Source: Mucilaginibacter pankratovii (lineage in GTDB: Bacteria; Bacteroidota; Bacteroidia; Sphingobacteriales; Sphingobacteriaceae). Taken from it: 64,000 nucleotides of DNA. The translations under genes and the position numbers were made by a program. The DNA lies in contig NZ_JACWMY010000006.1 of NCBI RefSeq assembly GCF_014773265.1, positions 62,001 to 126,000 of the forward strand. Reading direction: 5' to 3'. Shown here piece by piece: positions 8,035 to 16,886 of the stretch; positions within the stretch are counted from its first letter, which is position 1, and every line of letters begins with the position of its first letter. Below the pieces are notes generated by a model that saw nothing but the letters and a program-made list of their open reading frames with translations, was not told where the DNA came from and searched no databases.

Positions 8035-11000
8035 GTTAGGGCTTTACGAGCAATTAATTAACAAACTTATTGCAAATAAATTAAGCCTGTTAAGCACCGA
8101 ATCCTTTTTTATAAAAAGCACTATGCTTGATAAAGAGGAGGCCGCAAGATATTTAAGTCTGTATTTGTCCGAAACGATAAAGTTCGCATTGAATGAAATA
8201 AAGGACGATGATAAAACGCTTAAGCAAATCGAATTATCTAATAAAATTATTCAGCTATTGATTAACGAACTCCCGGGCGTTAATCTTTCTGATAATTTAA
8301 TTGATAATGAGGGCAAAATATTAGACGCTGTTTTTTCAAAATTAGACTCTCCCTTTGCCGACTTTAACAATAGAATCAAAGAAATCACCCCATATACCCG
8401 GCTAAGCCAAAGTGAGCTTTTTACAGGGAATAATGTAGGGATTTCGTTGGAAAGTGAAATTAAAAAAGAAATTCTTTCGTCCGATGAGATCTGTTGGCTG
8501 GTTTCATTTATTAAGTATTCTGGCATTCGTATTTTTAAGGAAGAACTGGAGGAATTTACTAATAGTGGTAGAAAATTGAGAATTATAACCACTTCTTATA
8601 TGGGGGCTACTGATGTAAAAGCGATTGAATTTCTTTCAAACCTGAAAAATACTCAGATAAAAGTATCTTATAACTCTGACCACGAGCGGCTGCATGCAAA
8701 AGCATATTTATTCATAAGAAATACTGGATTTACGACTGGTTACATAGGCTCTTCTAATATTTCAAGATCGGCATTAACCAATGGCTTGGAATGGAATTTA
8801 AAAGTAACATCTCGAGAGATAAATCACATCATTGATAAATTCAAAAAGACATTTGAAACCTATTGGGTAGATAAAGATTTTGAAAATTATGTATTTGGAG
8901 AAGATAAGCCACGGTTAACCGCGGCGCTAAAACAGCAGCGTTCTTCTGATAAGCAAAGCATAACCACTTTTTTCGACTTAAAGCCATTTCCTTATCAAGA
9001 GGAAATTTTAGAAAAACTACAATCTGAAAGGATAGTGCACGATAGGTTTAAAAATTTGCTGGTAGCAGCTACAGGAACGGGTAAAACTGTTATATCCGCA
9101 TTTGACTACCGGAATTTTAAGAACAATCATTCAAGGGCAAGGCTGCTGTTTGTTGCACATCGTAAAGAGATACTCGAACAGGCTCAGAACACTTTTCAGC
9201 ATGTATTAAAGAATGCAAATTTTGGAGAATTATGGGTTGACGGCCAAGAGCCTACAAACTACGACTTTGTTTTTGCGTCTGTTCAAACATTAACTAATCA
9301 AATCAGTAAGCTTAAATTATCACCCGCATTTTATGATTTTATAATTATCGATGAGGTTCATCACATTGCAGCATCAAGTTATCGCCCTATTCTTGCCCAA
9401 TTTGAACCTCAAATTTTGCTGGGCTTAACAGCAACTCCAGAGCGTGGTGACGGCGAAGATATTTTGAAAGACTTTTGCGGCGTAATAGCAGCGGAGATTC
9501 GGCTACCCGAAGCACTGAATAGAAAATTGCTTTCTCCTTTTCAATACTTTGCGTTGTCGGATAGTGTCGATTTATCAAAATTATCTTGGAAAAATGGACG
9601 GTATGAAATCAATGAACTATCGCGGCTTTATACAGAAGATGACAGGCGAATAGGCGACATCTTAGCTAATTGTGATAAGTACTTAACAGATGTTCATGAC
9701 GTTAGAGCTTTAGGGTTTTGTGTCAGTATAGATCACGCACGATATATGGCTGAACAATTTACTGTTGCAGGATTAAAAGCCGATTATTTAACAAGTGAAA
9801 ACTCTATTAATCGTGCCGAGATACGGGAGAGACTACGTACTAAAGAAATCAATTATTTATTTGTTAGGGATATCTTTAATGAAGGTGTTGATATCCCCGA
9901 AATTGATACGGTGTTATTCCTCCGCCCTACAGAAAGTTTAACTATTTTTTTACAACAATTAGGTAGAGGTCTTCGCCTCGCTCCCAATAAAGATTGTTTA
10001 ACGGTGCTTGACTTTGTAGGCAACGCACGACCAGAATATGACTTTGAGCATAAGTTTAGAGCTTTAGTTGGAAAGACTCAAACATCTATAATTAAAGAAA
10101 TTGAAGACGAATTCCCGCACTTGCCGCTGGGGTGCTCAATTGTTTTAGAAAAGAAGGCAAAAGAAGTAATCCTAAAAAACATAAGGGCGGCAATTGGATT
10201 TAATAGAAGGCAATTAGTCAATAAAATTCAAAACTTTAAACATCAATCAACGCTGTCGTTATCGCTCAAAAACTTTATTGAATTTCAAAATATTGACGTT
10301 CAATTAATCTATAAAAAGGATAATTGGAACAGGCTATGTGTAGAAGCTGGGATGATTAATAATTTCATCGAACCAAATGAAACTGAAATTACTGGATGTA
10401 TCAAAAGGTTGTTGAGATGCAATTCAATTAGCTATCTGAGATTTTTAAAGAATTTGATTGAAAATAATTTCAGAATAAACGCATTAAATGAAGAAGAGGA
10501 TTTAATGTTATTGATGTTTCATTATGATGTTTGGCAAAAAGCTGGATCTCAATTGGACTTAGAGTCTATAAATGAAAGCATGGATCAAATTGCCCAAAAT
10601 CCAGTAGTCTTATCAGAGCTTTTGGAAGTGATAAACTATTTAATCTCAAAAATTGACTTCATAGAAAAGTCGGTTAACTTGACTTTCAAGTTGCCATTAA
10701 AAATCCATAGCAGATATAATAGAAGTGAAATATTAGTGGCAACGGGCTTGCATACATTTGATAAAGCATCATCTAACAGAGAAGGAGTTGCAGCAAATAA
10801 AGCGTTGAACATAGAGTCTTTATTTATCACGCTTAAAAAATCTGAAAAAGAATATTCGCCATCTACCTTGTACGATGATTATGCCATTAACGAAAAGCTA
10901 TTTCATTGGCAATCGCAAAATGCAACCGCACCTGAGTCGCCTAAAGGGCTTTCATATATTAATCATTGCTCTCAGCATAAAGTTATATTGCTATTTGTTC

Positions 11001-11167
11001 GCGAGCAGAATGATGATGAATACGGCTTTACAATGCCCTATGTGTTTTTAGGTGCGGCGGACTATATAAAATCGAGTGGATCAAAGCCAATGAATATCGA
11101 ATGGGAATTAAAAGAACCGATGCCAGCATACATTTGGAAAGAAAGCGGGAAATTGGCTATTGGTTAA
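8021..11167 (+). CDS. PLD-domain / SF2 helicase / DUF3427 protein, candidate defence effector
   Basis: A 1048-residue multidomain protein. Residues about 110-290 form a phospholipase-D-like nuclease domain with the motif HAKAYLF (H225, K227) and GSSNIS (243-248), as in NgoFVII-type restriction enzymes. Residues about 320-670 are a DEAD/DEAH helicase core: Walker A GTGKT (352-356), DEVH (444-447), TATPERGDG, and motif VI QQLGRGLR (645-652). The remainder is the long C-terminal region typical of DUF3427 proteins. Architectures of this type sit in prokaryotic defence islands and are thought to track along and cut foreign DNA. Strong AT richness and the coupled Nudix gene suggest acquisition as a unit. 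No transposase or methyltransferase is adjacent. Confidence 0.9.
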   Translation: MPKVELGLYEQLINKLIANKLSLLSTESFFIKSTMLDKEEAARYLSLYLSETIKFALNEIKDDDKTLKQIELSNKIIQLLINELPGVNLSDNLIDNEGKILDAVFSKLDSPFADFNNRIKEITPYTRLSQSELFTGNNVGISLESEIKKEILSSDEICWLVSFIKYSGIRIFKEELEEFTNSGRKLRIITTSYMGATDVKAIEFLSNLKNTQIKVSYNSDHERLHAKAYLFIRNTGFTTGYIGSSNISRSALTNGLEWNLKVTSREINHIIDKFKKTFETYWVDKDFENYVFGEDKPRLTAALKQQRSSDKQSITTFFDLKPFPYQEEILEKLQSERIVHDRFKNLLVAATGTGKTVISAFDYRNFKNNHSRARLLFVAHRKEILEQAQNTFQHVLKNANFGELWVDGQEPTNYDFVFASVQTLTNQISKLKLSPAFYDFIIIDEVHHIAASSYRPILAQFEPQILLGLTATPERGDGEDILKDFCGVIAAEIRLPEALNRKLLSPFQYFALSDSVDLSKLSWKNGRYEINELSRLYTEDDRRIGDILANCDKYLTDVHDVRALGFCVSIDHARYMAEQFTVAGLKADYLTSENSINRAEIRERLRTKEINYLFVRDIFNEGVDIPEIDTVLFLRPTESLTIFLQQLGRGLRLAPNKDCLTVLDFVGNARPEYDFEHKFRALVGKTQTSIIKEIEDEFPHLPLGCSIVLEKKAKEVILKNIRAAIGFNRRQLVNKIQNFKHQSTLSLSLKNFIEFQNIDVQLIYKKDNWNRLCVEAGMINNFIEPNETEITGCIKRLLRCNSISYLRFLKNLIENNFRINALNEEEDLMLLMFHYDVWQKAGSQLDLESINESMDQIAQNPVVLSELLEVINYLISKIDFIEKSVNLTFKLPLKIHSRYNRSEILVATGLHTFDKASSNREGVAANKALNIESLFITLKKSEKEYSPSTLYDDYAINEKLFHWQSQNATAPESPKGLSYINHCSQHKVILLFVREQNDDEYGFTMPYVFLGAADYIKSSGSKPMNIEWELKEPMPAYIWKESGKLAIG

Positions 11168-11220
11168 AACTTCACTTATCTCCGATTGCCCACCTCCCCA
11201 CATCCGGCTAATTTAGCCTT

Positions 11221-11541
11221 ATGCCAAATGTTAAATTCTCCTACCGGTACCGTGATGCCGGAAACTATAAAAATCATAGCTGGGTTATTTTCGCCGATCC
11301 CGATAATGTAGAGTTATCAGCTTTAGAGGAGCTTATCCAATCCAAAATCATCGATAGTACCTATTTCTACGTAGACCAATGGCAACTGCCCGATCTCCAC
11401 TTCTCCACATGGAATAACCAATTAGACCACACCTGGCACGAGTTCGAATCTATCGAATACACCAACGAAGCACCGAATGCAAAATTCAATTTAACCGGAT
11501 TTATGGCCATCATAAAAAAGGTAAAACCATTTACATGGTAA
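11221..11541 (+). CDS. Small protein of unknown function
   Basis: I do not recognise this 106-residue protein. It starts MPNVKFSYRYRDAGNYKNHS and is rich in aromatic, Asp and His residues (VIFADPDNVELSALEE, YVDQWQLPDLHFSTWN), with no signal peptide or membrane segment, so it is probably cytosolic. It begins 53 bp after the helicase stop on the same strand, and its base composition is closer to the downstream genes than to the helicase. Co-transcription with the defence candidate is possible but not supported by coupling. Confidence 0.65.
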   Translation: MPNVKFSYRYRDAGNYKNHSWVIFADPDNVELSALEELIQSKIIDSTYFYVDQWQLPDLHFSTWNNQLDHTWHEFESIEYTNEAPNAKFNLTGFMAIIKKVKPFTW

Positions 11542-11577
11542 ATTCCTTACTTTAGCATTAACCAATCCCGGTTTGCC

Positions 11578-11949
11578 ATGAAAAAACTATTTTGCATCGT
11601 CGCTCTGCTGCTAAGCGTATCCACCCTTGCCTTTTCGCAAAAGATACAGCATCCCAAACAAGCCATGACGGATGCGCAGGCAAAGGCCATCCTTGCCGAC
11701 ATGCAGCAAAAAGGCAGCGACGCCGAAAAGGTAGAGGCGCTAAAGGCGGGGGTAAAGGATAAGGGCATCACGGTAGAGCAACTCATGCTGTTGCTCAACC
11801 AGTTCTCGGCAGACGAAGGCAAATTAACCTGTGCCAAGTTTGCCTTTGCCTACACCGTAAACTATAAAAAGTACGACAAAATACAAGACCTCTTTGGCGA
11901 CGAAGCCAGCAAACGCGAACTGGAGGATTTTGTAAAAAAGAATAAGTAG
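11578..11949 (+). CDS. DUF4476-containing secreted protein
   Basis: A 123-residue protein with a signal peptide (about residues 1-21, ending LAFSQ). The mature part matches the DUF4476 pattern of Bacteroidota proteins: ILADMQQKGSDAEKVEALKA, then ITVEQLMLLLNQFS, then KYDKIQDLFGDEASKRELED, a compact helical domain of unknown function in the periplasm. It stands 36 bp after the preceding small gene. A perfect palindrome at 11962-11989 follows the stop. Confidence 0.85.
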   Translation: MKKLFCIVALLLSVSTLAFSQKIQHPKQAMTDAQAKAILADMQQKGSDAEKVEALKAGVKDKGITVEQLMLLLNQFSADEGKLTCAKFAFAYTVNYKKYDKIQDLFGDEASKRELEDFVKKNK

Positions 11950-11961
11950 GGGAACGGCCAA

Positions 11962-11989
11962 ATCATTTTCGTGGTGCCACGAAAATGAT
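11962..11989. repeat. Perfect 13-bp-arm palindrome after the DUF4476 gene
   Basis: ATCATTTTCGTGG and CCACGAAAATGAT are separated by two bases, giving a strong hairpin 12 bp past the DUF4476 stop. No T-run follows, so it is not a classical terminator; it could stabilise the 3' end or bind a protein. Confidence 0.6.
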
Positions 11990-12005
11990 CAAATTATGTA
12001 ACCGT

Positions 12006-12115
12006 CATGTTGGACTTGTTTCAACACCCCATCATAAAAGTAGCCAAATGCTTATCCGCTTTGCATGCCGACAACCTGTCCTGTGGGGTGCCGAAATAAA
12101 TTCGGCATGACGTGG
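12006..12115. repeat. Dispersed inverted-repeat element, copy 1
   Basis: The left arm (CATGTTGGACTTGTTTCAAC then ACCCCA) pairs imperfectly with the right arm (TGGGGTGCCGAAATAAATTC then GGCATGAC). The element at 24593-24683 has the same arm consensus, TGCCGAACTTGTTTxGGCACCCCA, with a different interior. A small non-autonomous palindromic repeat is likely. No gene lies in 11950-12469. Confidence 0.6.
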
Positions 12116-12151
12116 GAGGGCACATCCACTCCGCTTTTTTTGCCGTCCCCG

Positions 12152-12256
12152 CAGGGTCTCTTGAAAAGGACCCTGCGGAGCGTGATCTCGTTCTTGCCCA
12201 ATAAGCGGCCGTCCTGAAGCGCAGGGTCCTCTGCGAGAGACCCTGCGGCGACGTTA
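12152..12256. repeat. GC-rich palindromic repeat with GCAGGGTC arms
   Basis: GCAGGGTCTCTTGAAAAGGA followed by CCCTGCGG at the left is echoed by CGCAGGGTCCTCTGCGAGAG followed by ACCCTGCGG at the right. Each half is itself a hairpin and the halves are related, so several alternative folds are possible. Non-coding. Confidence 0.55.
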
Positions 12257-12285
12257 AAGCCGGCAACTAAACAAGCCGGTTTTGT

Positions 12286-12371
12286 GTAAACCCTCATTTT
12301 TTATAAATAATTGATTTTTAAATAGTTAATAAAAGTTAACATGAAAATGTGTAAACTTTTGTAAACTTTTT
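12286..12371. repeat. 85-bp dispersed AT-rich repeat, copy A
   Basis: Begins GTAAACCCT, contains TAATTGATTT and AGTTAACATG, and ends TGTGTAAACTTTTGTAAACT followed by TTTT. A near-identical block lies at 46327-46410 in an unrelated intergenic region. GTAAACTTTT occurs twice in tandem with a 10-bp period. It lies about 100 bp upstream of the amidase start. Confidence 0.65.
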
Positions 12372-12469
12372 GTCCGGGCCCGGCGCGCCACCCAACCCTG
12401 TTTTTAGCGCTCCGCGAACAGAAACCGGCATTGTATGTTACTAACCATATTTCCCTATTTTTACCGTGC

Positions 12470-13294
12470 ATGAAAAACACTTACTTCCTCCTTCTCGCCG
12501 CTATTATCCTGTCGTCCTGTTCGCCCAAGGTTATCAAACCCTTCGAGGCTACCAACAAAGTTTACGCTACCACTACCGACAGCCTGATAGCCGTAGTGCA
12601 AAAGCAAGACACGGTTGCCCTGCTGGATAGCCTGGGCAAACCCATCGCCAGCGAGTGGGTGGCCACCGTGAATTTTAACCTGCGCAAACCCAACTACGTC
12701 ATCATCCACTATACCGCGCAGGATTCGCTGGCACAAACGCTAAAAACCTTCACGCTGGTAAAGCCGCAGGTGAGCGCCCATTATGTGATCAGTAAAGACG
12801 GCAAAATTGTACACATGCTGAACGATTACCTGCGCGCCTGGCATGCCGGCATCAGCAAATGGGGCAGCGTTACCGATATGAACAGCTGCTCGATAGGGAT
12901 AGAACTTGACAATACGGGTAAAGAACCCTTCGCGAAGGCGCAAATGAACAGCCTGCTGGTGCTATTGGCGCAGCTGAAGAAAACCTACAATATTCCCGCA
13001 GCTAACTTCATCGGTCACGCCGACATTGCCCCTCCCCGCAAACCCGACCCAGGCATCCTGTTCCCATGGGCTTTGCTGGCCAAAAAAGGTTTCGGCCAAT
13101 GGGCAGATGTGGAGCAGCAACCCGCTCCCGAAGGGTTTGATTACGTTACCGCCCTGCGCCTCATCGGGTACGATACCAGCAACCTCCCCGCCGCCATCAG
13201 CGCCTTTAAACGCCATTTTGTACAAACGGATGATCTGCCTGTGCTAAGTTGCTGCGATATGGATGTGTTGTATAATGTGTATAGGAAGTACTGA
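12470..13294 (+). CDS. N-acetylmuramoyl-L-alanine amidase, lipoprotein
   Basis: A peptidoglycan amidase of the Amidase_2 (PGRP-like) family, about 274 residues. The start at 12470 gives a lipoprotein signal MKNTYFLLLAAIILSSC, with the acylated Cys at residue 17; an upstream ATG at 12431 would spoil it. The catalytic domain shows NYVIIHYTAQDS (zinc His), SAHYVISKDGKIVHML, AWHAG (His), SIGIELDN and FIGHADIAPPRKPDPG (zinc His and Asp/Lys region). It should cut the bond between MurNAc and L-Ala at the outer membrane or periplasm, in wall recycling or remodelling. A hairpin terminator lies between it and the convergent glnS. Confidence 0.93.
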   Translation: MKNTYFLLLAAIILSSCSPKVIKPFEATNKVYATTTDSLIAVVQKQDTVALLDSLGKPIASEWVATVNFNLRKPNYVIIHYTAQDSLAQTLKTFTLVKPQVSAHYVISKDGKIVHMLNDYLRAWHAGISKWGSVTDMNSCSIGIELDNTGKEPFAKAQMNSLLVLLAQLKKTYNIPAANFIGHADIAPPRKPDPGILFPWALLAKKGFGQWADVEQQPAPEGFDYVTALRLIGYDTSNLPAAISAFKRHFVQTDDLPVLSCCDMDVLYNVYRKY

Positions 13295-13348
13295 GACGGA
13301 AGGTAAAAGCCGAAAGGTTAAAGGTAGCTTCGGGTCTTGTAAAACAAA

Positions 13349-13380
13349 AAAGGCGAAAAGTCCTCAAACCTTTCGCCTTT
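13349..13380. terminator. Bidirectional hairpin terminator between amidase and glnS
   Basis: AAAGGCGAAA and TTTCGCCTTT pair around a 12-base loop, flanked by A-rich sequence on the left and T-rich on the right, so the hairpin can end both convergent transcripts. Confidence 0.75.
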
Positions 13381-13398
13381 TACCTTTAAGCTTTCACC

Positions 13399-15057
13399 TT
13401 ATTTCTTCACCCACCCATCCTTCAGCGTAACCGTACGGTTAAATACCAGTTTATCGGCGGTTGAATTTTTATCCAGCGTGAAATAACCTTTACGCATAAA
13501 CTGCACCGGGGTGCCAATTTTGGCGTTGGCCAGGTCGGGTTCTATATAGGCCGTGGTTAATACCTGCAGGCTGTTGGGGTTAATATAATCTTTAAAATCG
13601 CCGTCCTCGCTGCTCGGGTCTTCTACCTGGAAAAGGCGGTCGTACAGGCGCACTTCGGCAGTTTTGCCGTGTTCTACGCTCACCCAATGGATGGTACCTT
13701 TAACGTTGATACCGCTGGTATCGTTACCACTTTGCGATTCGGGGATGTACGAGCAATGGATCTCGGTAATATTGCCATCCGCATCCTTCACCACACTTTC
13801 GCCTTTTATGATGTAAGCGTTTTTGAGGCGCACCATCCCGCCAATACTCAGGCGGAAATATTTCTTGGCAGGCACTTCCATAAAGTCCTCGCGCTCAATC
13901 CAGATCTCTCCGCCGAACGGAAACTCACGGCTGCCGTCGCCACCTTCTGCCTCGGGATTATTCTCGCCGTGGAAGGTTTCGGTTTGCCCTTCGGGATAGT
14001 TGGTAATTACCAGCTTCACCGGGTCTAAAACGGCCATACGGCGCCAGGCGGTTTTGTTCAAATCCTCGCGGATGCAGAACTCCAGCAGGCCCACGTCAAT
14101 CATGTTCTCGCGCTTAGCAACGCCAATACGCTCGCAAAACTCGCGGATGCTGGCAGGCGTGTAACCACGGCGCCGCAAACCGCTTATGGTAGGCATACGC
14201 GGGTCGTCCCAACCGTCTACATGGCCATCCTCTACCAGTTGCAGCAGCTTGCGCTTGCTCATTACCGTATAGTTCAGGTTCAAACGGGCAAACTCGTATT
14301 GCTTGCTCGGGAACAGGTTCAGTTTCTCTATAAACCACTCGTACAGCGGGCGGTGGGGGATAAACTCCACCGTGCAAATAGAGTGCGTAATTTCTTCAAT
14401 GGCATCGCTTTGCCCGTGTGCAAAATCGTACATCGGGTAAATGCACCAGGCATCGCCCGTGCGGTGATGGTGGGCATGCTTAATGCGGTACATCAATGGG
14501 TCGCGCAGTTGCATGTTTGGTGCGGCAAGGTCAACCTTGGCACGCAACACTTTCGCGCCATCGGGGTATTTACCGGCCTTCATATCGGCAAACAGCTGCA
14601 GGTTCTCTTCCACGCTGCGGTTGCGGTATTCGTTACCTACGCCTGGTTCGGTAGGGGTGCCTTTTTGTACGGCAATTTCCTCGGCGGTGCTATCGTCCAC
14701 GTAGGCAAGGCCTTGTTTAATTAGCTCGACGGCCAAGTCGTATAGTTTATCAAAATAGTCAGATGCATAAAGTTCTTCGGCCCAGTCGAAGCCCAGCCAT
14801 TTTACATCTTCCTTAATACTGTCAACATATTCCACATCCTCTTTTACAGGGTTGGTATCGTCGAAACGCAGGTTGGTTTTGCCGCCGTAACGCTGGGCAA
14901 GCCCAAAGTTAAGGCATATCGATTTGGCGTGCCCGATATGCAAATAGCCATTAGGCTCGGGCGGGAAACGGGTTAAAACCCTGCCGCCGTTCTTACCTTC
15001 GGCAATATCGCCCTCAACAATTTCCTCTATAAAATTCAGTGATCTTTCTTCGCTCAT
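13399..15057 (-). CDS. glnS: Glutaminyl-tRNA synthetase
   Basis: Class I aminoacyl-tRNA synthetase that charges tRNA-Gln with glutamine. The 552 residues match the bacterial enzyme. Visible motifs are [16 protein letters not shown] (the HIGH signature, near residue 31), [10 protein letters not shown], the substrate-pocket region [15 protein letters not shown], and VMSKRKL (the KMSKS loop). The C-terminal beta-barrel anticodon-binding part is complete. It is a single-gene unit: a bidirectional terminator lies after it and repeat-rich DNA before it. Confidence 0.98.
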   Translation of the reverse strand: MSEERSLNFIEEIVEGDIAEGKNGGRVLTRFPPEPNGYLHIGHAKSICLNFGLAQRYGGKTNLRFDDTNPVKEDVEYVDSIKEDVKWLGFDWAEELYASDYFDKLYDLAVELIKQGLAYVDDSTAEEIAVQKGTPTEPGVGNEYRNRSVEENLQLFADMKAGKYPDGAKVLRAKVDLAAPNMQLRDPLMYRIKHAHHHRTGDAWCIYPMYDFAHGQSDAIEEITHSICTVEFIPHRPLYEWFIEKLNLFPSKQYEFARLNLNYTVMSKRKLLQLVEDGHVDGWDDPRMPTISGLRRRGYTPASIREFCERIGVAKRENMIDVGLLEFCIREDLNKTAWRRMAVLDPVKLVITNYPEGQTETFHGENNPEAEGGDGSREFPFGGEIWIEREDFMEVPAKKYFRLSIGGMVRLKNAYIIKGESVVKDADGNITEIHCSYIPESQSGNDTSGINVKGTIHWVSVEHGKTAEVRLYDRLFQVEDPSSEDGDFKDYINPNSLQVLTTAYIEPDLANAKIGTPVQFMRKGYFTLDKNSTADKLVFNRTVTLKDGWVKK

Positions 15058-15060
15058 GGT

Positions 15061-15145
15061 GTATCAAACAGGCTGCAAAAGTACGGAGAATTTCGGAAAG
15101 CGATGTGCAGATGTGCAGATTTCAGATGTGCAGATAAAGCTGCGG
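15061..15145. repeat. Short tandem GATGTGCAGAT repeats upstream of glnS
   Basis: GATGTGCAGAT recurs three times within about 40 bases (around 15101-15136), partly overlapping. The promoter of glnS must lie here or just beyond. No gene is seen in 15058-15630. Confidence 0.5.
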
Positions 15146-15149
15146 ATAT

Positions 15150-15266
15150 GTCTGAACCGGGATTTAACCGATTTGTGCGATTAGTTGGATTTTTGGTATT
15201 GGAGATATTCAAAATCTGATACATCCGAAAATCCGCTTAATCCCGGTTCTGACTATGATGGCGATG
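15150..15266. repeat. Dispersed palindromic element with TCTGAACCGGGATT ends
   Basis: The left end TCTGAACCGGGATTTAACCG is mirrored by the right end TTAATCCCGGTTCTGAC. Inside, GATT-containing units recur on both sides, as in the array at 1216-1393. A half copy lies at about 6760-6802. Confidence 0.65.
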
Positions 15267-15365
15267 CCTGCGGCCCGGGCTATGCGCTGCAACTCCTCAT
15301 TTCGCGTTGCTGATAGAAGCAACTCTCCATTCCGGGGTTTCCGCTCCTATCCCTATCGCATTTTT

Positions 15366-15501
15366 TCTGAACCGTTGATTTTACTGATTAAATGATTTCG
15401 TTGATTGTCTGAACCATGATTTACAGGATGAAAGGATTTCATGATTCTTTAGTTTTTAAAATCACGAAAATCCCTTCATCCTGTAAATCACGTTTCAGAC
15501 A
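15366..15501. repeat. Dispersed palindromic element with GTCTGAACCATGATT ends
   Basis: GTCTGAACCATGATTTACAG then GATGAAAGGATTTCATGATT pairs with AATCACGAAAATCCCTTCAT then CCTGTAAATCACGTTTCAGAC. A partial unit (CTGAACCGTTGATTTTACTG) precedes it. It shares the (C)TGAACC cap and the GATTTnnnnGATT rhythm with the element at 15150-15266. Confidence 0.7.
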
Positions 15502-15630
15502 AAAGAACCTGCAAAGCTCTGTGCCTCTCTGCGCCTTCTCTGTGCCCTCTGTGGTTAAAAAACGCGTTTATAGCCAATGATGTAAACAGAAACAATTTCT
15601 TACTTTTACACCAACCAACCGCCGTTTACC

Positions 15631-16053
15631 ATGAGCGATACCCAATTTAACCGCCCCATTCGTGTTTTAGTAGCCAAAGTAGGGCTGGATGGGCACGACC
15701 GCGGTGCCCGCATTATCGCTACCACCCTGCGCGATGCCGGCATGGAAGTGATCTACACCGGTCTGCGCCAGACACCGGAAATGGTGGTGAACACCGCCCT
15801 GCAGGAAGATGTGGACGCCATCGGCATCAGCATCCTCTCCGGTGCACACATGACAGTTTTTCCCAAAGTGCTGGCGCTCATTAAACAAAAAGGGATGGAC
15901 GATGTACTGCTCACAGGCGGCGGCATTATCCCTGCCGATGATATGGCCGAACTAAAGAAATTGGGCGTAGGCGAACTCTTCCCGCCAGGCACCAGCACGG
16001 CAGATATTGTAAAATACATTACAAACTGGGTACACGCCAACCGTAACTTTTAA
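15631..16053 (+). CDS. Stand-alone cobalamin-binding domain (methylmalonyl-CoA mutase C-terminal type)
   Basis: A 140-residue B12-binding domain. The signature DGHDRG (residues 20-25, with H22 the lower axial cobalt ligand) is followed by GISILSGAH and LLTGGGIIP, the nucleotide-tail-binding loops. This is the small-domain module of methylmalonyl-CoA mutase, encoded on its own; the mutase catalytic part is not in the window, so the partner must be elsewhere. The next gene, an enoyl-CoA hydratase homologue, starts 10 bp later, which suggests a role in short-chain acyl-CoA metabolism. TTACTTTTAC at about 15600 may be part of the promoter. Confidence 0.92.
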   Translation: MSDTQFNRPIRVLVAKVGLDGHDRGARIIATTLRDAGMEVIYTGLRQTPEMVVNTALQEDVDAIGISILSGAHMTVFPKVLALIKQKGMDDVLLTGGGIIPADDMAELKKLGVGELFPPGTSTADIVKYITNWVHANRNF

Positions 16054-16063
16054 TACCACCAAC

Positions 16064-16846
16064 ATGGACTACCAAAATCTACTGATAACAACCAAAGGGC
16101 GCATCCAATACATCACCATCAACCGCGAAAGCAAACTCAACGCCCTCAATAAACAAACCCTTCAGGAACTGCACGCTGCGTTTACGGCTGCTTTTAATGA
16201 TGCTGAAGTAGGTGGCATTATCATCACCGGTGCCGGCCCAAAGGCCTTTGTTGCTGGTGCAGATATCGCCGAATTTGCCGGTGTAAATATTGAGGGCGGC
16301 CGTGCAATAGCGCAAGATGGGCAAACCAGTGTGTTTGATGTAATTGCCAATGGGAACAAGCCGGTAATTGCCGCTGTAAATGGTTTCGCCTTGGGCGGAG
16401 GTTTGGAACTGGCCATGGCATGCCACATCCGTATAGCAAGCGATAACGCCAAAATGGGCCTGCCCGAAGTTACTCTGGGTTTGATCCCCGGTTACGGCGG
16501 TACACAGCGTTTAACCCAACTGGTTGGCCGCGGCAAAGCACTGGAGATGATCATGACGGCGGATATGATAACCGCTGCCGAAGCATTACAATCAGGCTTA
16601 GTGAACCACGTCGTTTTTCAGGACGATCTGCTGCCCAAAGCAGAAGAAATTCTTAATAAAATACTTGCCCGCGCACCCCTGGCGTTGGCGTCGGCTATAA
16701 AGGCCGTAAACGCGGCATCGATAGATGGTGTTAACGGTTTTGAAGTAGAGATAGCCGAGTTTGCCAATTGCTTCGGCACCGAAGATTTTACCGAAGGGGT
16801 TGCAGCATTTATAGGCAAACGCAAACCCGAATTTAAAGGAAAGTAA
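16064..16846 (+). CDS. Enoyl-CoA hydratase / crotonase-family protein
   Basis: A 260-residue crotonase-fold protein that acts on acyl-CoA thioesters. It shows AFVAGADIAEF (acyl-CoA pocket), GFALGGGLELAMACH and LPEVTLGLIPGYGGTQRL. Both catalytic glutamates of true hydratases are in place (E115, E135), which favours hydration of 2-enoyl-CoA over an isomerase or synthase role. It is coupled to the B12-binding protein upstream. Confidence 0.94.
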   Translation: MDYQNLLITTKGRIQYITINRESKLNALNKQTLQELHAAFTAAFNDAEVGGIIITGAGPKAFVAGADIAEFAGVNIEGGRAIAQDGQTSVFDVIANGNKPVIAAVNGFALGGGLELAMACHIRIASDNAKMGLPEVTLGLIPGYGGTQRLTQLVGRGKALEMIMTADMITAAEALQSGLVNHVVFQDDLLPKAEEILNKILARAPLALASAIKAVNAASIDGVNGFEVEIAEFANCFGTEDFTEGVAAFIGKRKPEFKGK

Positions 16847-16886
16847 GAACCTGATGCAAGATTACCGGCTAATTTTAAACTATAAG

